A stretch of 64,000 bases of DNA. Source: Azonexaceae bacterium s22. GTDB taxonomy: Bacteria; Pseudomonadota; Gammaproteobacteria; Burkholderiales; Rhodocyclaceae. A program made the position numbers and the translations under genes. This document shows, one piece after another, positions 33,820-41,895 of this stretch. Position 1 is the first letter of the stretch, and every line of letters begins with the position of its first letter. The notes under the pieces were generated by a model. It had not been told where the DNA came from and made no database searches. It saw only the letters and a program-made list of their open reading frames with translations. The DNA is taken from positions 415,769 through 479,768 of the forward strand of contig WYCU01000002.1 in the NCBI GenBank assembly GCA_016617495.1, read 5' to 3'.

Positions 33820-35091
33820 ATATATGTCGTCGACGGCGCTCGCACGCCGTTTCTCAAAGCGCAGAAAGGGCCGGGGCCGTTCGCGGCCTCCGATCTCGCC
33901 ACCCAGGCTGGGCGCGCCTTGCTGCTGCGTCAGCCCTTCGCGCCGAGCGATCTCGACGAGGTCATCCTCGGCTGCGCGGCGCCTTCGCCGGATGAAACCA
34001 ACATCGGCCGTATGGTCGCCTTGCGCCTCGGTTGCGGCAAAAAAGTGCCGGGCTGGACGGTGATGCGCAATTGCGCCTCCGGCATGCAGGCTATCGATTC
34101 CGCCATCGCCAACATCCAGTGCAGTCGTTCGCAACTGGTGCTGGCCGGCGGCGTCGATGCGCTGTCGCGCGCACCCTTGCTTTATTCGGATGCCATGGTG
34201 CGCTGGTTCGCCGGCATGATGAGTCTGCGCACCGCCGGGCAGAAAGTCCGCCATTTCCTGAAACTGCGTCCGGCCATGCTGCTGACGCCGGTCGTGGGCC
34301 TGATGAAAGGCCTGACCGATCCGGTCGTTGGCCTGTTGATGGGCCAGACGGCCGAGAACCTGGCGTGGAAGTTTGGCATTTCCCGCCGCGAGATGGACGA
34401 ATTCGCCGTGCAAAGCCATCTGCGTGCCTTTGCCGCCCGGCAGGCCGGCCACCTCGATGAAATCGTCCCGCTGGTCGATGGCAACGGCAAGGTCTATGCG
34501 GAAGACGATGGGGTGCGCGCCGACGCCACGCTGGAAGGCATGGCCAAGCCCAAGCCTTTCTTCGACAAGAAGTACGGCAACATCACCGCCGCCAACAGTT
34601 CGCAAATCACCGACGGTGCCGCCTGGGTGTTGCTGGCTTCGGAAGAGGCCGTCCAGCAATGGGGCCTCAAGCCCATCGGCAAGATCGTCGACAGCCAGTG
34701 GTCGGGCCTGGAGCCGGAACAGATGGGGCTCGGGCCGGTGCATGCCTCGACGCCCATCCTCCAGCGCCACGGCCTGAGTCTCGCCGATGTCGATTACTGG
34801 GAGCTGAACGAAGCCTTTGCGGCGCAAGTGCTCGGTTGCCTCGCCGCCTGGCAGGATGACAGCTACTGCCGAGAACAACTCGGTTTGTCGGGCGCCTTCG
34901 GCAGCATCGACGAAAGCCGTCTCAACGTCGACGGCGGTGCGGTGTCCATCGGGCATCCGGTCGGCGCCTCCGGGGCGCGCATCGTGCTCCATCTGCTGCA
35001 TGTCCTGCGCCGGAACCAGGCCAAGCGCGGCATGGCCACCATCTGTATCGGTGGCGGCCTCGGCGGCGCGATGTTGGTGGAGGCCTGCTGA
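33811..35091 (+). CDS. Acetyl-CoA C-acyltransferase (FadI-like thiolase)
   Basis: Thiolytic last step of beta-oxidation. A 426-residue thiolase with nucleophile cysteine in MRNCASGMQA (about residue 88), NSSQITDGAA, ELNEAFAAQ, the histidine in SIGHPVGASGAR (about 387), and the second cysteine in ICIGGGLGG. The length and operon partner (a FadJ-like protein) fit the FadI class rather than the shorter FadA class of the second operon. The next gene starts 1 base after its stop. Confidence 0.9.
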   Translation: MKTIYVVDGARTPFLKAQKGPGPFAASDLATQAGRALLLRQPFAPSDLDEVILGCAAPSPDETNIGRMVALRLGCGKKVPGWTVMRNCASGMQAIDSAIANIQCSRSQLVLAGGVDALSRAPLLYSDAMVRWFAGMMSLRTAGQKVRHFLKLRPAMLLTPVVGLMKGLTDPVVGLLMGQTAENLAWKFGISRREMDEFAVQSHLRAFAARQAGHLDEIVPLVDGNGKVYAEDDGVRADATLEGMAKPKPFFDKKYGNITAANSSQITDGAAWVLLASEEAVQQWGLKPIGKIVDSQWSGLEPEQMGLGPVHASTPILQRHGLSLADVDYWELNEAFAAQVLGCLAAWQDDSYCREQLGLSGAFGSIDESRLNVDGGAVSIGHPVGASGARIVLHLLHVLRRNQAKRGMATICIGGGLGGAMLVEAC

Positions 35092-35092
35092 C

Positions 35093-36052
35093 ATGCGTAT
35101 CGGCATCGTGGTCGATTCGGCCTGCGACCTGCCACGGGCGTTTCTCGACGAGAACGACGTGCACGTCCTGCCGATCACCCTGCGCATTGGCGACCTGTTG
35201 ATCGAGGACCGCCGTTACCCGGCGGAAACGCAAGCGTTTTACGCCCAACATCTGGACCGCAAAGATGACAATTTCGCGGAATCCATTCCCTACACGGCAG
35301 AACAGATCGAAGCCCTGTTTCTCGAAAACCTGGTGCTCGATTACGACTATGTTTTCTGCCTGACGATCACCGCCGCGCGCAGCCCCATCTACGAAAACGC
35401 GCAGTTTGCGGCGCGCTCGATTCTGTCCAAATATCGCGCAATCCGGCGCGAGGCCGGGTTGTCCGGCAGCTTCGGCATGACCGTGCTGTCCACACGCAGC
35501 CTGTTTACCGGGCAGGCCGTGCCGGTGGCCGAAGCGGTCCGCCTGATCCGCATGGGCGGCTTGCCCAGCGAAATCGGCGAGCGCCTGCTGGCGCTGATCG
35601 ATCACACGCACACCTATCTGGTGCCGGCCGACCTGTACCACATCTACAAACGTGCCTCCCGCAAAGGCGACACCAGTTTGCGCTGGTCCACGTACACCGT
35701 CGGCAACTGGCTGGACATCAAACCGCTGCTCCATCTCAACCGCGATGTGACGACCACCGTCGCCAAGGTGCGGGGCTTTGAAGCGGGCGTGTCGGCGCTG
35801 TTTGCCCGTGCCGAAGCCCAGATTGTCGCGGGGCTCGATGCCCCCAATATCTGTATCAGCTATGGCGGTCTGCCGCGCGATGTCGAAGGGCTGCCCGGCT
35901 ACGCCCGGCTGGCCGATGTGGCCGAGGATCACGCCGTACAGATTCTGATTTCGCCGATGAGCAAGACGGCTGCTGTCAATGTCGGGCCCGGCGCGCTGTC
36001 GCTGGCCTTCGCCGCACGCAGCCATCGCTCCCATGAAGGAAGCACCCAATGA
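35093..36052 (+). CDS. DegV-family fatty-acid-binding protein
   Basis: A 319-residue DegV protein. It begins IGIVVDSACDLPRAFL with the family's DS-x-DL type motif, then LPITLRIGD. The central TVLSTRSLFTGQ and later STYTVGNWLDIKPLLHLNRD (the KP segment of the lid) are typical. Known DegV/FakB proteins bind a single fatty acid and, in Gram-positives, present it to FakA kinase. No fakA is here. Its place between thiolase and FadJ genes, overlapping the latter by 4 bp, suggests a fatty-acid carrier or sensor role in beta-oxidation (inference). Confidence 0.85.
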   Translation: MRIGIVVDSACDLPRAFLDENDVHVLPITLRIGDLLIEDRRYPAETQAFYAQHLDRKDDNFAESIPYTAEQIEALFLENLVLDYDYVFCLTITAARSPIYENAQFAARSILSKYRAIRREAGLSGSFGMTVLSTRSLFTGQAVPVAEAVRLIRMGGLPSEIGERLLALIDHTHTYLVPADLYHIYKRASRKGDTSLRWSTYTVGNWLDIKPLLHLNRDVTTTVAKVRGFEAGVSALFARAEAQIVAGLDAPNICISYGGLPRDVEGLPGYARLADVAEDHAVQILISPMSKTAAVNVGPGALSLAFAARSHRSHEGSTQ

Positions 36053-37965
36053 ACATGAGTTTGCAACACTGGCGCCTGCTCGTCGAAGCGGACGGCATCG
36101 CCGTCGCCACGCTGGACAAGGCCGGCGAATCAGCCAATTCGCTCTCTGCCGACGTCATGGACGAGTTTTCCCGCCTGCTCGATCAACTGGATCTCTATCC
36201 GCCCAAGGGGCTGATTATCCGTTCCGGCAAAGAAGCCGGCTTCATCGCCGGGGCCGACATCGGCGAGTTTTCACAACTCGATAGCCCGGAAAAAGGCCGC
36301 GCGCTGGTCGAACGGGGCTGGAACCTGTTCAATCGCCTCGCGGCCGTGCGCTACCCCACGCTGGCGCTGGTGCGCGGGCATTGCCTTGGCGGCGGCCTGG
36401 AACTGGCATTGGCTTGCCGGTATCTGCTGGCCGTCGATGAGCCGGGGACCAAAATGGGCTTGCCCGAAGTCATGCTCGGCATCTTTCCGGGCTGGGGCGG
36501 CATGCTGCGTTTGCCGCAGCGCATCGGACCAACCGCCGCGCTCGATCTGATGCTCACCGGCAAGACGCTGGATGCCCGCCGGGCCAAGAAGATGGGTCTG
36601 TCCGACGATTGCGTGCCGCCACGTGTCATGGAAGCGGCAGCGCGTCAGCTTGTGCTTTCCGGGCAGCCGCGGCGCGCCTTGCCGGTGATCCAGCGGCTGC
36701 TCAACGGGCCGCTCAAAGGCGTGGTCGCACGCGGCGCACGTAAGCAGGTGGCGCGCAAGGCCCGGCCGCAACACTATCCGGCGCCCTACGCAATCATCGA
36801 CCTGTGGGCCAAACACAACGGCAATGCGCTGGCGGCGCCCGAGGTGATCGACCGCATCATCCATTCCGCCACGGCACGCAATCTGGTGCGTGTTTTCCAC
36901 CTTCAGGAACGCCTCAAGGGCTTTGGCAAGACCTCCGATTTCAAGGCCCGGCGCGTGCATGTGATCGGCGCCGGGGTGATGGGTGGCGATATCGCCGCCT
37001 GGTGCGCGCTGCGCGGGATGACCGTGAGCTTGCAGGATCAGAACGTCGAGCGCATCGCGCCGGCCATCGCCCGCGCGGGCAAACTGTTCTCGCGGCGATT
37101 GCGCGACCCCTTGCGCGCCCGGGCGGCGTTCGACCGCCTGATTCCCGATCCGCAAGGCGAGGGCGTGGCACATGCCGACGTGGTGATCGAGGCCATTTTC
37201 GAGAATGTCGAAGCCAAGCATGCCTTGTTCCGGCATGTCGAACCGCGCTTGAAACCCGGTGCCGTGCTGGCAACCAATACCTCCAGCCTACGGCTCGAAG
37301 ACCTGTGCACGGTGCTGCAGCGGCCGGAACGCTTGGTCGGCATCCATTTCTTCAACCCGGTGGCCATGATGCCGCTGGTCGAGGTGGTGGAGGCCAAAGG
37401 TGCGGACGCCGCTGCCGTGGCGGCGGCTTGCGCATTCGTTCGTCAAATCGACAAACTGCCGCTGCCGGTCAAGAGCGCCCCGGGCTTTCTGGTCAATGCC
37501 GTGCTTGCCCCCTACATGCTGGCCGCCATGCGCGCCGTAGACGACGGCCTTGCGCCGGAAACCGTCGACGAAGCGATGTTGGCCTTCGGCATGCCGATGG
37601 GGCCGATCGAGCTTGCCGATACCGTCGGGCTGGACATCGCCATGGCGGCGGGCAAACAACTGGCGGACGGCGCCGACGCGCCGCGCTGCCTGGCAACGCG
37701 TATCGAACGCGGGCAATTGGGCAAGAAAAGCGGCCAGGGTTTCTATGACTGGTCGTCCGGCCGGGCCAAGAAAGGATCTGCCGGGCAGGTGCCGGCCGAT
37801 TTGGCCGAGCGCCTGGTGGCACCGCTCATCGCCCGCACGCGGCGGCTGGTCGATACCGGCGTGGTCGGCGATGCCGATCTCGCCGATGCCGGCGTGATTT
37901 TCGGAACCGGCTTTGCGCCGTTCACTGGCGGACCGCTGAACTTCGCCAGTTCCACACACGAATAG
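36049..37965 (+). CDS. Enoyl-CoA hydratase / 3-hydroxyacyl-CoA dehydrogenase (FadJ-like)
   Basis: Bifunctional beta-oxidation protein of 638 residues. The N-terminal crotonase domain (about 1-200) has AGADIGEF, GHCLGGGLELALAC and GLPEVMLGIFPGWGG with a catalytic glutamate. The Rossmann dehydrogenase domain starts VIGAGVMGGDIAAWCA (about residue 305), with ATNTSSL and GIHFFNPVAMMPLVEVV. The C-terminal helical domain follows. It is shorter than E. coli FadJ (about 714), mainly at the C-terminus. It starts inside the degV stop (ATGA). Confidence 0.9.
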   Translation: MNMSLQHWRLLVEADGIAVATLDKAGESANSLSADVMDEFSRLLDQLDLYPPKGLIIRSGKEAGFIAGADIGEFSQLDSPEKGRALVERGWNLFNRLAAVRYPTLALVRGHCLGGGLELALACRYLLAVDEPGTKMGLPEVMLGIFPGWGGMLRLPQRIGPTAALDLMLTGKTLDARRAKKMGLSDDCVPPRVMEAAARQLVLSGQPRRALPVIQRLLNGPLKGVVARGARKQVARKARPQHYPAPYAIIDLWAKHNGNALAAPEVIDRIIHSATARNLVRVFHLQERLKGFGKTSDFKARRVHVIGAGVMGGDIAAWCALRGMTVSLQDQNVERIAPAIARAGKLFSRRLRDPLRARAAFDRLIPDPQGEGVAHADVVIEAIFENVEAKHALFRHVEPRLKPGAVLATNTSSLRLEDLCTVLQRPERLVGIHFFNPVAMMPLVEVVEAKGADAAAVAAACAFVRQIDKLPLPVKSAPGFLVNAVLAPYMLAAMRAVDDGLAPETVDEAMLAFGMPMGPIELADTVGLDIAMAAGKQLADGADAPRCLATRIERGQLGKKSGQGFYDWSSGRAKKGSAGQVPADLAERLVAPLIARTRRLVDTGVVGDADLADAGVIFGTGFAPFTGGPLNFASSTHE

Positions 37966-38021
37966 TCTTTTTGTTGTTTATGCACAACAGCGGTGCAGGA
38001 TTTTGTTCGTTTTTGCTTGTG

Positions 38022-38038
38022 TTCAAACGTTTGTTTGA
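38022..38038. promoter_or_regulatory. Operator-like box before fadL
   Basis: The box contains CAAACGTTTGTTTG, which fits CAAAC-N4-GTTTG exactly and also includes the 10-bp palindrome CAAACGTTTG. It lies 58 bp before the fadL start. Confidence 0.55.
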
Positions 38039-38095
38039 GTTTTAATTTTTTCGTAGCAAGTTGTATCACCCATAAAGGAAAGAGGAGACAAATCA

Positions 38096-39382
38096 ATGCG
38101 TAAGCATACCAACCTGCGCCTGATCCCGGCGCTCATCACTGTGGCATTTTCGGGTGCCGCCAGCGCTTCCGGCTTCCAGCTCTGGGAGCAGAACGCCAGC
38201 GGTATCGGCAATGCCTATGCCGGTTCCGCCGCAGTGGCCGAAAACGCCAGTACCATCTATTTCAACCCGGCCGGCATGACCCAGCTGCAGTCTCGCGAAG
38301 TGTCGTTCGGTATCACCGGCGTCAAGACCAACTTCGAGTTCAACAACGACGGTTCGCGCGTGGGCTTTCTCGGCACCGCCGGCGACGGCGGCAATGGCGG
38401 CACCTGGGGCGCCATTCCCAACGCTTACCTGTCCTGGGAAGTGGCCAAGGATTGGTATCTGGGCTTGGGCCTCGGCGCGCCGTTCGGTCTGAAGACCGAT
38501 TACGATACGCCGTGGAAGGGTGGGGCGCACTCCAACAGCTTCGAAATCAAGACGTACAACATCAACCCGTCGGCCGCGTGGCGTGCCAACGAGTGGCTGT
38601 CTCTGGGCGCCGGCTTCAGTTGGCAGAAGATCGAGGCCGATTACCAGAAGCAGACCGCCGTGCTCTCGCCGGTGCTCGCCGCTTCCAAGACCAAACTGGA
38701 GGCCGACGATACCGCCTGGAACTGGAACGTCGGCGCGCTGTTCACCGTCACCCCGAAAACGAAGGTCGGTGTGTCCTATCGCTCGACGACCAAATACACC
38801 CTCGACGGTTCGCTCACCACCTCCGGCCCCAGCGCGCTGATCAATGCCGCCACGTCGAGCAATGCCAAGGCCGATCTCAAACTGCCGGACACCTTCATCC
38901 TGAGTATCGCGCATAACCTGACCGACCAGTGGGAACTGCTCGGCGACATCTCCTGGACCGGCTGGGGCAGCGTGCCGTATGTCGACATCGTGCGTACTTC
39001 CGGGGCACAAAACGGCCGCGTGGCCCAAAAGCTGGATACGGCATTTGAAGACACCTGGCGTTTTGCCCTCGGTGCCAACTACAAGGTCAACGATGCCTGG
39101 AAGATCCGCATGGGTATCGCCTACGACCAGACCCCGGTGCCGAATGCCGAGCATCGTCTGACTTCGCTGCCCGATAACGACCGCACCTGGTTCAGCGGCG
39201 GCTTCCAGTGGAAGCCGAACAAGACCTCCGCACTCGATGTCGGTCTGGCCTATCTGTATGTCAAGGATGCCAACATCAACAACGGCCAGGCCCCGTCACC
39301 GACCTCCCCGGCCGGCCTGATCAAAGGCACCTACAACGACAGCGCCTGGATCATGGGCGCCCAGTATTCCTTGTCTTTCTGA
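38096..39382 (+). CDS. fadL: Long-chain fatty-acid outer-membrane transporter FadL
   Basis: Outer-membrane beta-barrel of 428 residues that takes up hydrophobic substrates. Signal peptide residues 1-24, cleaved after ASA; the mature start SGFQLWEQNASGIGNAYAGSAA is the FadL hatch segment with its NPA motif following (YFNPAGMT). The C-terminus ends in QYSLSF with the terminal phenylalanine required for barrel assembly. AAGAGGAGA precedes the ATG. An operator-like box lies upstream and a strong terminator follows. It is probably transcribed on its own or with read-through from the FadJ-like gene. Confidence 0.93.
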   Translation: MRKHTNLRLIPALITVAFSGAASASGFQLWEQNASGIGNAYAGSAAVAENASTIYFNPAGMTQLQSREVSFGITGVKTNFEFNNDGSRVGFLGTAGDGGNGGTWGAIPNAYLSWEVAKDWYLGLGLGAPFGLKTDYDTPWKGGAHSNSFEIKTYNINPSAAWRANEWLSLGAGFSWQKIEADYQKQTAVLSPVLAASKTKLEADDTAWNWNVGALFTVTPKTKVGVSYRSTTKYTLDGSLTTSGPSALINAATSSNAKADLKLPDTFILSIAHNLTDQWELLGDISWTGWGSVPYVDIVRTSGAQNGRVAQKLDTAFEDTWRFALGANYKVNDAWKIRMGIAYDQTPVPNAEHRLTSLPDNDRTWFSGGFQWKPNKTSALDVGLAYLYVKDANINNGQAPSPTSPAGLIKGTYNDSAWIMGAQYSLSF

Positions 39383-39402
39383 GCGTCATCGTTCCTTTTT
39401 CA

Positions 39403-39429
39403 GCCCCGGTTCGTCCGGGGCTTTTTTTT
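39403..39429 (+). terminator. Rho-independent terminator after fadL
   Basis: GCCCCGG/CCGGGGC stem with a 5-base loop and eight T residues. Confidence 0.9.
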
Positions 39430-39430
39430 G

Positions 39431-39466
39431 ATTTTTGGCCTTAAAACAGCGTTGACCGCGACAATT
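39431..39466 (-). repeat. Interspersed element, copy 10
   Basis: Reverse orientation with the GTTGACC variant. It is nearly identical over its whole length to copy 11 at 41783, 2.35 kb away. Confidence 0.9.
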
Positions 39467-39479
39467 GGTTTGGAAATTG

Positions 39480-39583
39480 GGTGTAAGCATATTGGTGATG
39501 CTCAAGTGGAAGTCAGTGGCTCTACACGGGTTTATCGCGCAGCGTCCCAGTAGCGAAGCCGCAACTCGACCGTAGTGTTAGAC
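39480..39583. repeat. attC-like recombination site of a solitary cassette
   Basis: GTTAGAC at 39577 contains the stop codon of the adjacent gene. The interior (TTTATCGCGCAGCGTCC and AGCGAAG) matches the attC-like sites at 54786 and 58553. The distal core (GTGTAAG) is degenerate. Confidence 0.55.
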
Positions 39584-40156
39584 CGCAGGTGGCCTACCTG
39601 CCCATACGTGCAAAGCATGAGGAATCTCCTTTTCATTGTAGCCAGCTAAGCGAAAGACTTCGGCTACCAAATTCTCTGCTGTTTGAAGCGCCCACATGGC
39701 ATGGTCAGCACAAAGCGAATCGTAGTCACTTGTGTCCGCCAAACCATGAATAGTGATACCGGCAAATTCGACGCTTTCGTGAGAACTTGTGAAATGAACA
39801 ATTGAGTTGCGCAGCAGCTTTAACTTTGTGAATTCGCCTCCGGCACCAGCCTCCAGGTCTAGTGGCGCAGACAAGTACCGCGAAGGCCACCGCTCCAACT
39901 TTCGTTGGATGGAAGCACGGGAATTTAAATCTTTTAACAACGACTTGCGTTCTTCAGGGTCCCCTCGATCTTCAACGCGAACCCGAAACCAGAGGTTCAA
40001 AAATACCTCGCTCACGGTGACTGCCGTGACTACCGCGAGGGCAGCCGCCTGGCGCGCCAACTCAGCACTCGGCGCTTGTTTGGCGTTTTGTGTGAGAAGG
40101 CGAAGGGAGATGAAATATTCCCAAACGATTCTATTGGGAGAAGAAAATGTAGGCAT
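39578..40156 (-). CDS. Hypothetical protein of a solitary integron-type cassette
   Basis: A 192-residue soluble protein of unknown family. It has an alanine-rich helix (AELARQAAALAVVTAVTVSEVF, about residues 31-52) and a LKLLRNSIVHF segment resembling the RN-x-x-x-H motif of HEPN or MltR-like helical proteins. The TAA stop lies inside the GTTAGAC core of the attC-like site, as in the cassette arrays further right. Upstream, GACTAGCGTTGTAG looks like a decayed core. Base composition is AT-richer than the flanking fad genes. Confidence 0.6.
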   Translation of the reverse strand: MPTFSSPNRIVWEYFISLRLLTQNAKQAPSAELARQAAALAVVTAVTVSEVFLNLWFRVRVEDRGDPEERKSLLKDLNSRASIQRKLERWPSRYLSAPLDLEAGAGGEFTKLKLLRNSIVHFTSSHESVEFAGITIHGLADTSDYDSLCADHAMWALQTAENLVAEVFRLAGYNEKEIPHALHVWAGRPPAV

Positions 40157-40286
40157 CGCGGACTAGCGTTGTAGCTGAAGGCCCACCGTGCTTGCAGGTG
40201 GTCCAGAATATATGGGACAGAGCACGGTTTTTTACAAAGTGACAACCATGCTCTGTCCCCTGTTTTGCCATAGAGGCTGGCTACCG

Positions 40287-40859
40287 TCAGAATGCAAGTT
40301 TGAACTTTTCAAGCTTGCTGACACTTTGAGGTAGTTGCTGCTTCAACAGGGTTGCTAGTAGTTCATCCTGGGTTTTTGGTGGGTTTTTGAGTGATGCTCG
40401 CATATCTCTCACCGCCTCGATGCAAGCGCCGGCATCCAGATCTAAAAGTTCTGCAATGAAGTCGTCAGGATGTATCGCTTTAACCCGATATTCCGCCAAT
40501 ACCGCATCTGGAAAGTCTTTGAGATTGAATGTGACGATCAACTCGGCCCCACATTTCATTGCCGCAGCAAGAACATGTCGATCATCCTTGTCCGGCATAC
40601 CACCGATACAGGGAATCAGATGTTCATACCCTTCTACCAAGCAGTCATGAATGTTTGAATCGATTAGGTCAGCCGTTCGCTTGATCCTTTCAGGAGACAA
40701 ATCAGGTCGATTGGCGAGTAAATTTCTTACCCACTCCTCCCTTATCTGCGCACTCCAGCGCGCCCGAAACAGCCTTTTTGCTGCAAGGCGGAGCAGCAAG
40801 TCTCTCAAGGGTGCTGGGTAAAAAACGTTTGCATCATAGACAACCGTAAATTGGCTCAT
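40287..40859 (-). CDS. PIN-domain ribonuclease toxin
   Basis: A 190-residue PIN-domain protein. It begins TVVYDANVFYPAPLRDLL with the first acidic residue, and DKDDRHVLAAAMKCGAELIVTFNLKDFP contains the conserved DDxH and the final acidic D. These residues form the metal-binding site of PIN ribonucleases. It starts within the antitoxin stop (TGATG), so the pair is coupled. It is probably the toxin of a type II toxin-antitoxin module, larger than VapC and closer to the PIN_3 group. Confidence 0.82.
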   Translation of the reverse strand: MSQFTVVYDANVFYPAPLRDLLLRLAAKRLFRARWSAQIREEWVRNLLANRPDLSPERIKRTADLIDSNIHDCLVEGYEHLIPCIGGMPDKDDRHVLAAAMKCGAELIVTFNLKDFPDAVLAEYRVKAIHPDDFIAELLDLDAGACIEAVRDMRASLKNPPKTQDELLATLLKQQLPQSVSKLEKFKLAF

Positions 40860-41323
40860 CAATATCCCATATCTAATTCCTGGGCTTCTGCAGCTAGTTG
40901 ATCCAGAACAGCGTTGCGTGCCCGCTCCTCTTGTTCCTTGAACTTGAGGAGGTCGTTGTATCGGATGCGCCGATGGCTGCCCACTTTTCGATGCTCGATT
41001 TTCTTTTCATCGAGCAACTTGACCAAATACGGTCTGGATACCATGAGGATGTCTGCGGCTTGCTGGGTCGTTAGCTCAGCATGAACAGGTACAACCTGCA
41101 CGGCATTGCCTTGAGAAATGTTTACCAAGATATCCATGAGCATTTGAATGGCCGAGGCAGGCATATGTACTCGCTGCTCACTGTGTCCCATGCAGACGGT
41201 GATTTCTTGGGTTTCTTCCGGCGTGGTCATAACCATCGACAACTCACGGCTACCCTCTTTGGCCAGGGCAATTTCTTGCTCGGTCGGTAGGTTGGGAAGC
41301 CCTTGTTGTACTGGTGCGTTCAT
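40859..41323 (-). CDS. Helix-turn-helix antitoxin (excisionase-like domain)
   Basis: A 154-residue protein. The central part TTQQAADILMVSRPYLVKLLDEKKIEHRKVGSHRRIRYNDL (about residues 84-125) is an excisionase/MerR-like helix-turn-helix, as in antitoxins paired with PIN_3 toxins. The C-terminal charged helix probably contacts the toxin. The ATG at 41323 has AGGA 8 bases upstream. A 9-bp tandem repeat lies directly upstream and may affect the promoter. First gene of the module. Confidence 0.8.
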   Translation of the reverse strand: MNAPVQQGLPNLPTEQEIALAKEGSRELSMVMTTPEETQEITVCMGHSEQRVHMPASAIQMLMDILVNISQGNAVQVVPVHAELTTQQAADILMVSRPYLVKLLDEKKIEHRKVGSHRRIRYNDLLKFKEQEERARNAVLDQLAAEAQELDMGY

Positions 41324-41341
41324 TGTGTTTTCCTAGTCTGT

Positions 41342-41404
41342 GCTGTGTTTGCTGTGTTTGCTGTGTTTGCTGTGTTTGCTGTGTTTGCTGTGTTTGCTGT
41401 GTTC
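41342..41404. repeat. 9-bp tandem repeat, seven units
   Basis: GCTGTGTTT is repeated six times exactly, with a seventh unit ending in C. It sits about 20 bp upstream of the antitoxin start, in its probable promoter or leader. Confidence 0.95.
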
Positions 41405-41782
41405 GTCGGGTCTTCGGGTTTTATGGGTTTGCTTAGCTAGCACGCGGTACAGGTGTAACTATAGTTTATGTATTCTTTAATCGCAATAAACGAAACAAAA
41501 GAAATATACGAAACGTGAGTATCGGGTCCCATGAAAGAAAGTGGCTGATCTCTTTCAAAGGACCTGATGCTTCCAAAGTTTGCTTTCTTACCTTCGCAAT
41601 GTGGCGTTTACATAACCTCACGCTAAGTCCCTGATTATGTCGGTGCTAGCAACTACCCATCTCCAGGCTAACTGGTAGAACTAATAGGTTTCGCACCGCC
41701 ATCTAAGCCGCTGCGCATCGCCCGGCAAGCCTCTTGAATCATGGCCTTGGCCGGTATCTGCCTGCCGTCTAGCCGGCACTCA
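41405..41782. other. Intergenic stretch with no convincing gene
   Basis: AT-richer left half (41450-41530), nothing recognisable in the middle. On the minus strand, an open frame from about 41817 to a stop at 41668 reads CRLDGRQIPAKAMIQEACRA and could be a gene remnant. No full gene is visible. Confidence 0.5.
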
Positions 41783-41817
41783 ATTTTTGGCCTTAAAAAA
41801 GCGTTGACCGCGACAAT
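41783..41817 (-). repeat. Interspersed element, copy 11
   Basis: Near-identical to copy 10. Its GTTGACC forms a -35-like hexamer for the downstream fad operon. Confidence 0.9.
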
Positions 41818-41831
41818 CTTCCGTCTATAAT
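41804..41831 (+). promoter_or_regulatory. Probable promoter of the second fad operon
   Basis: TTGACC, 16-bp spacer, TATAAT. The -35 lies inside copy 11 of the interspersed element and the -10 abuts the operator-like box. Confidence 0.6.
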
Positions 41832-41847
41832 TCAAACGTTCGTTTTA
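41831..41847. promoter_or_regulatory. Operator-like box before the second fad operon
   Basis: The box contains CAAACGTTCGTTTT, close to CAAAC-N4-GTTTG, overlapping the -10/+1 region. Repression by the TetR protein at 30679 is the simplest reading. Confidence 0.5.
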
Positions 41848-41895
41848 CAAACAAAACGTGATCAAACGTCATCACAAAGACCAAAGGAGACTAGC

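Noticed and set aside
32443-35187. A 914-codon open frame opposite fadE and the thiolase gene
   Set aside because: Shadow of two well-supported genes; histidine/glycine/arginine-rich composition typical of antisense frames in GC-rich DNA.
41342-41404. CRISPR array
   Set aside because: Units are 9 bp and contiguous without spacers; it is a simple tandem repeat.
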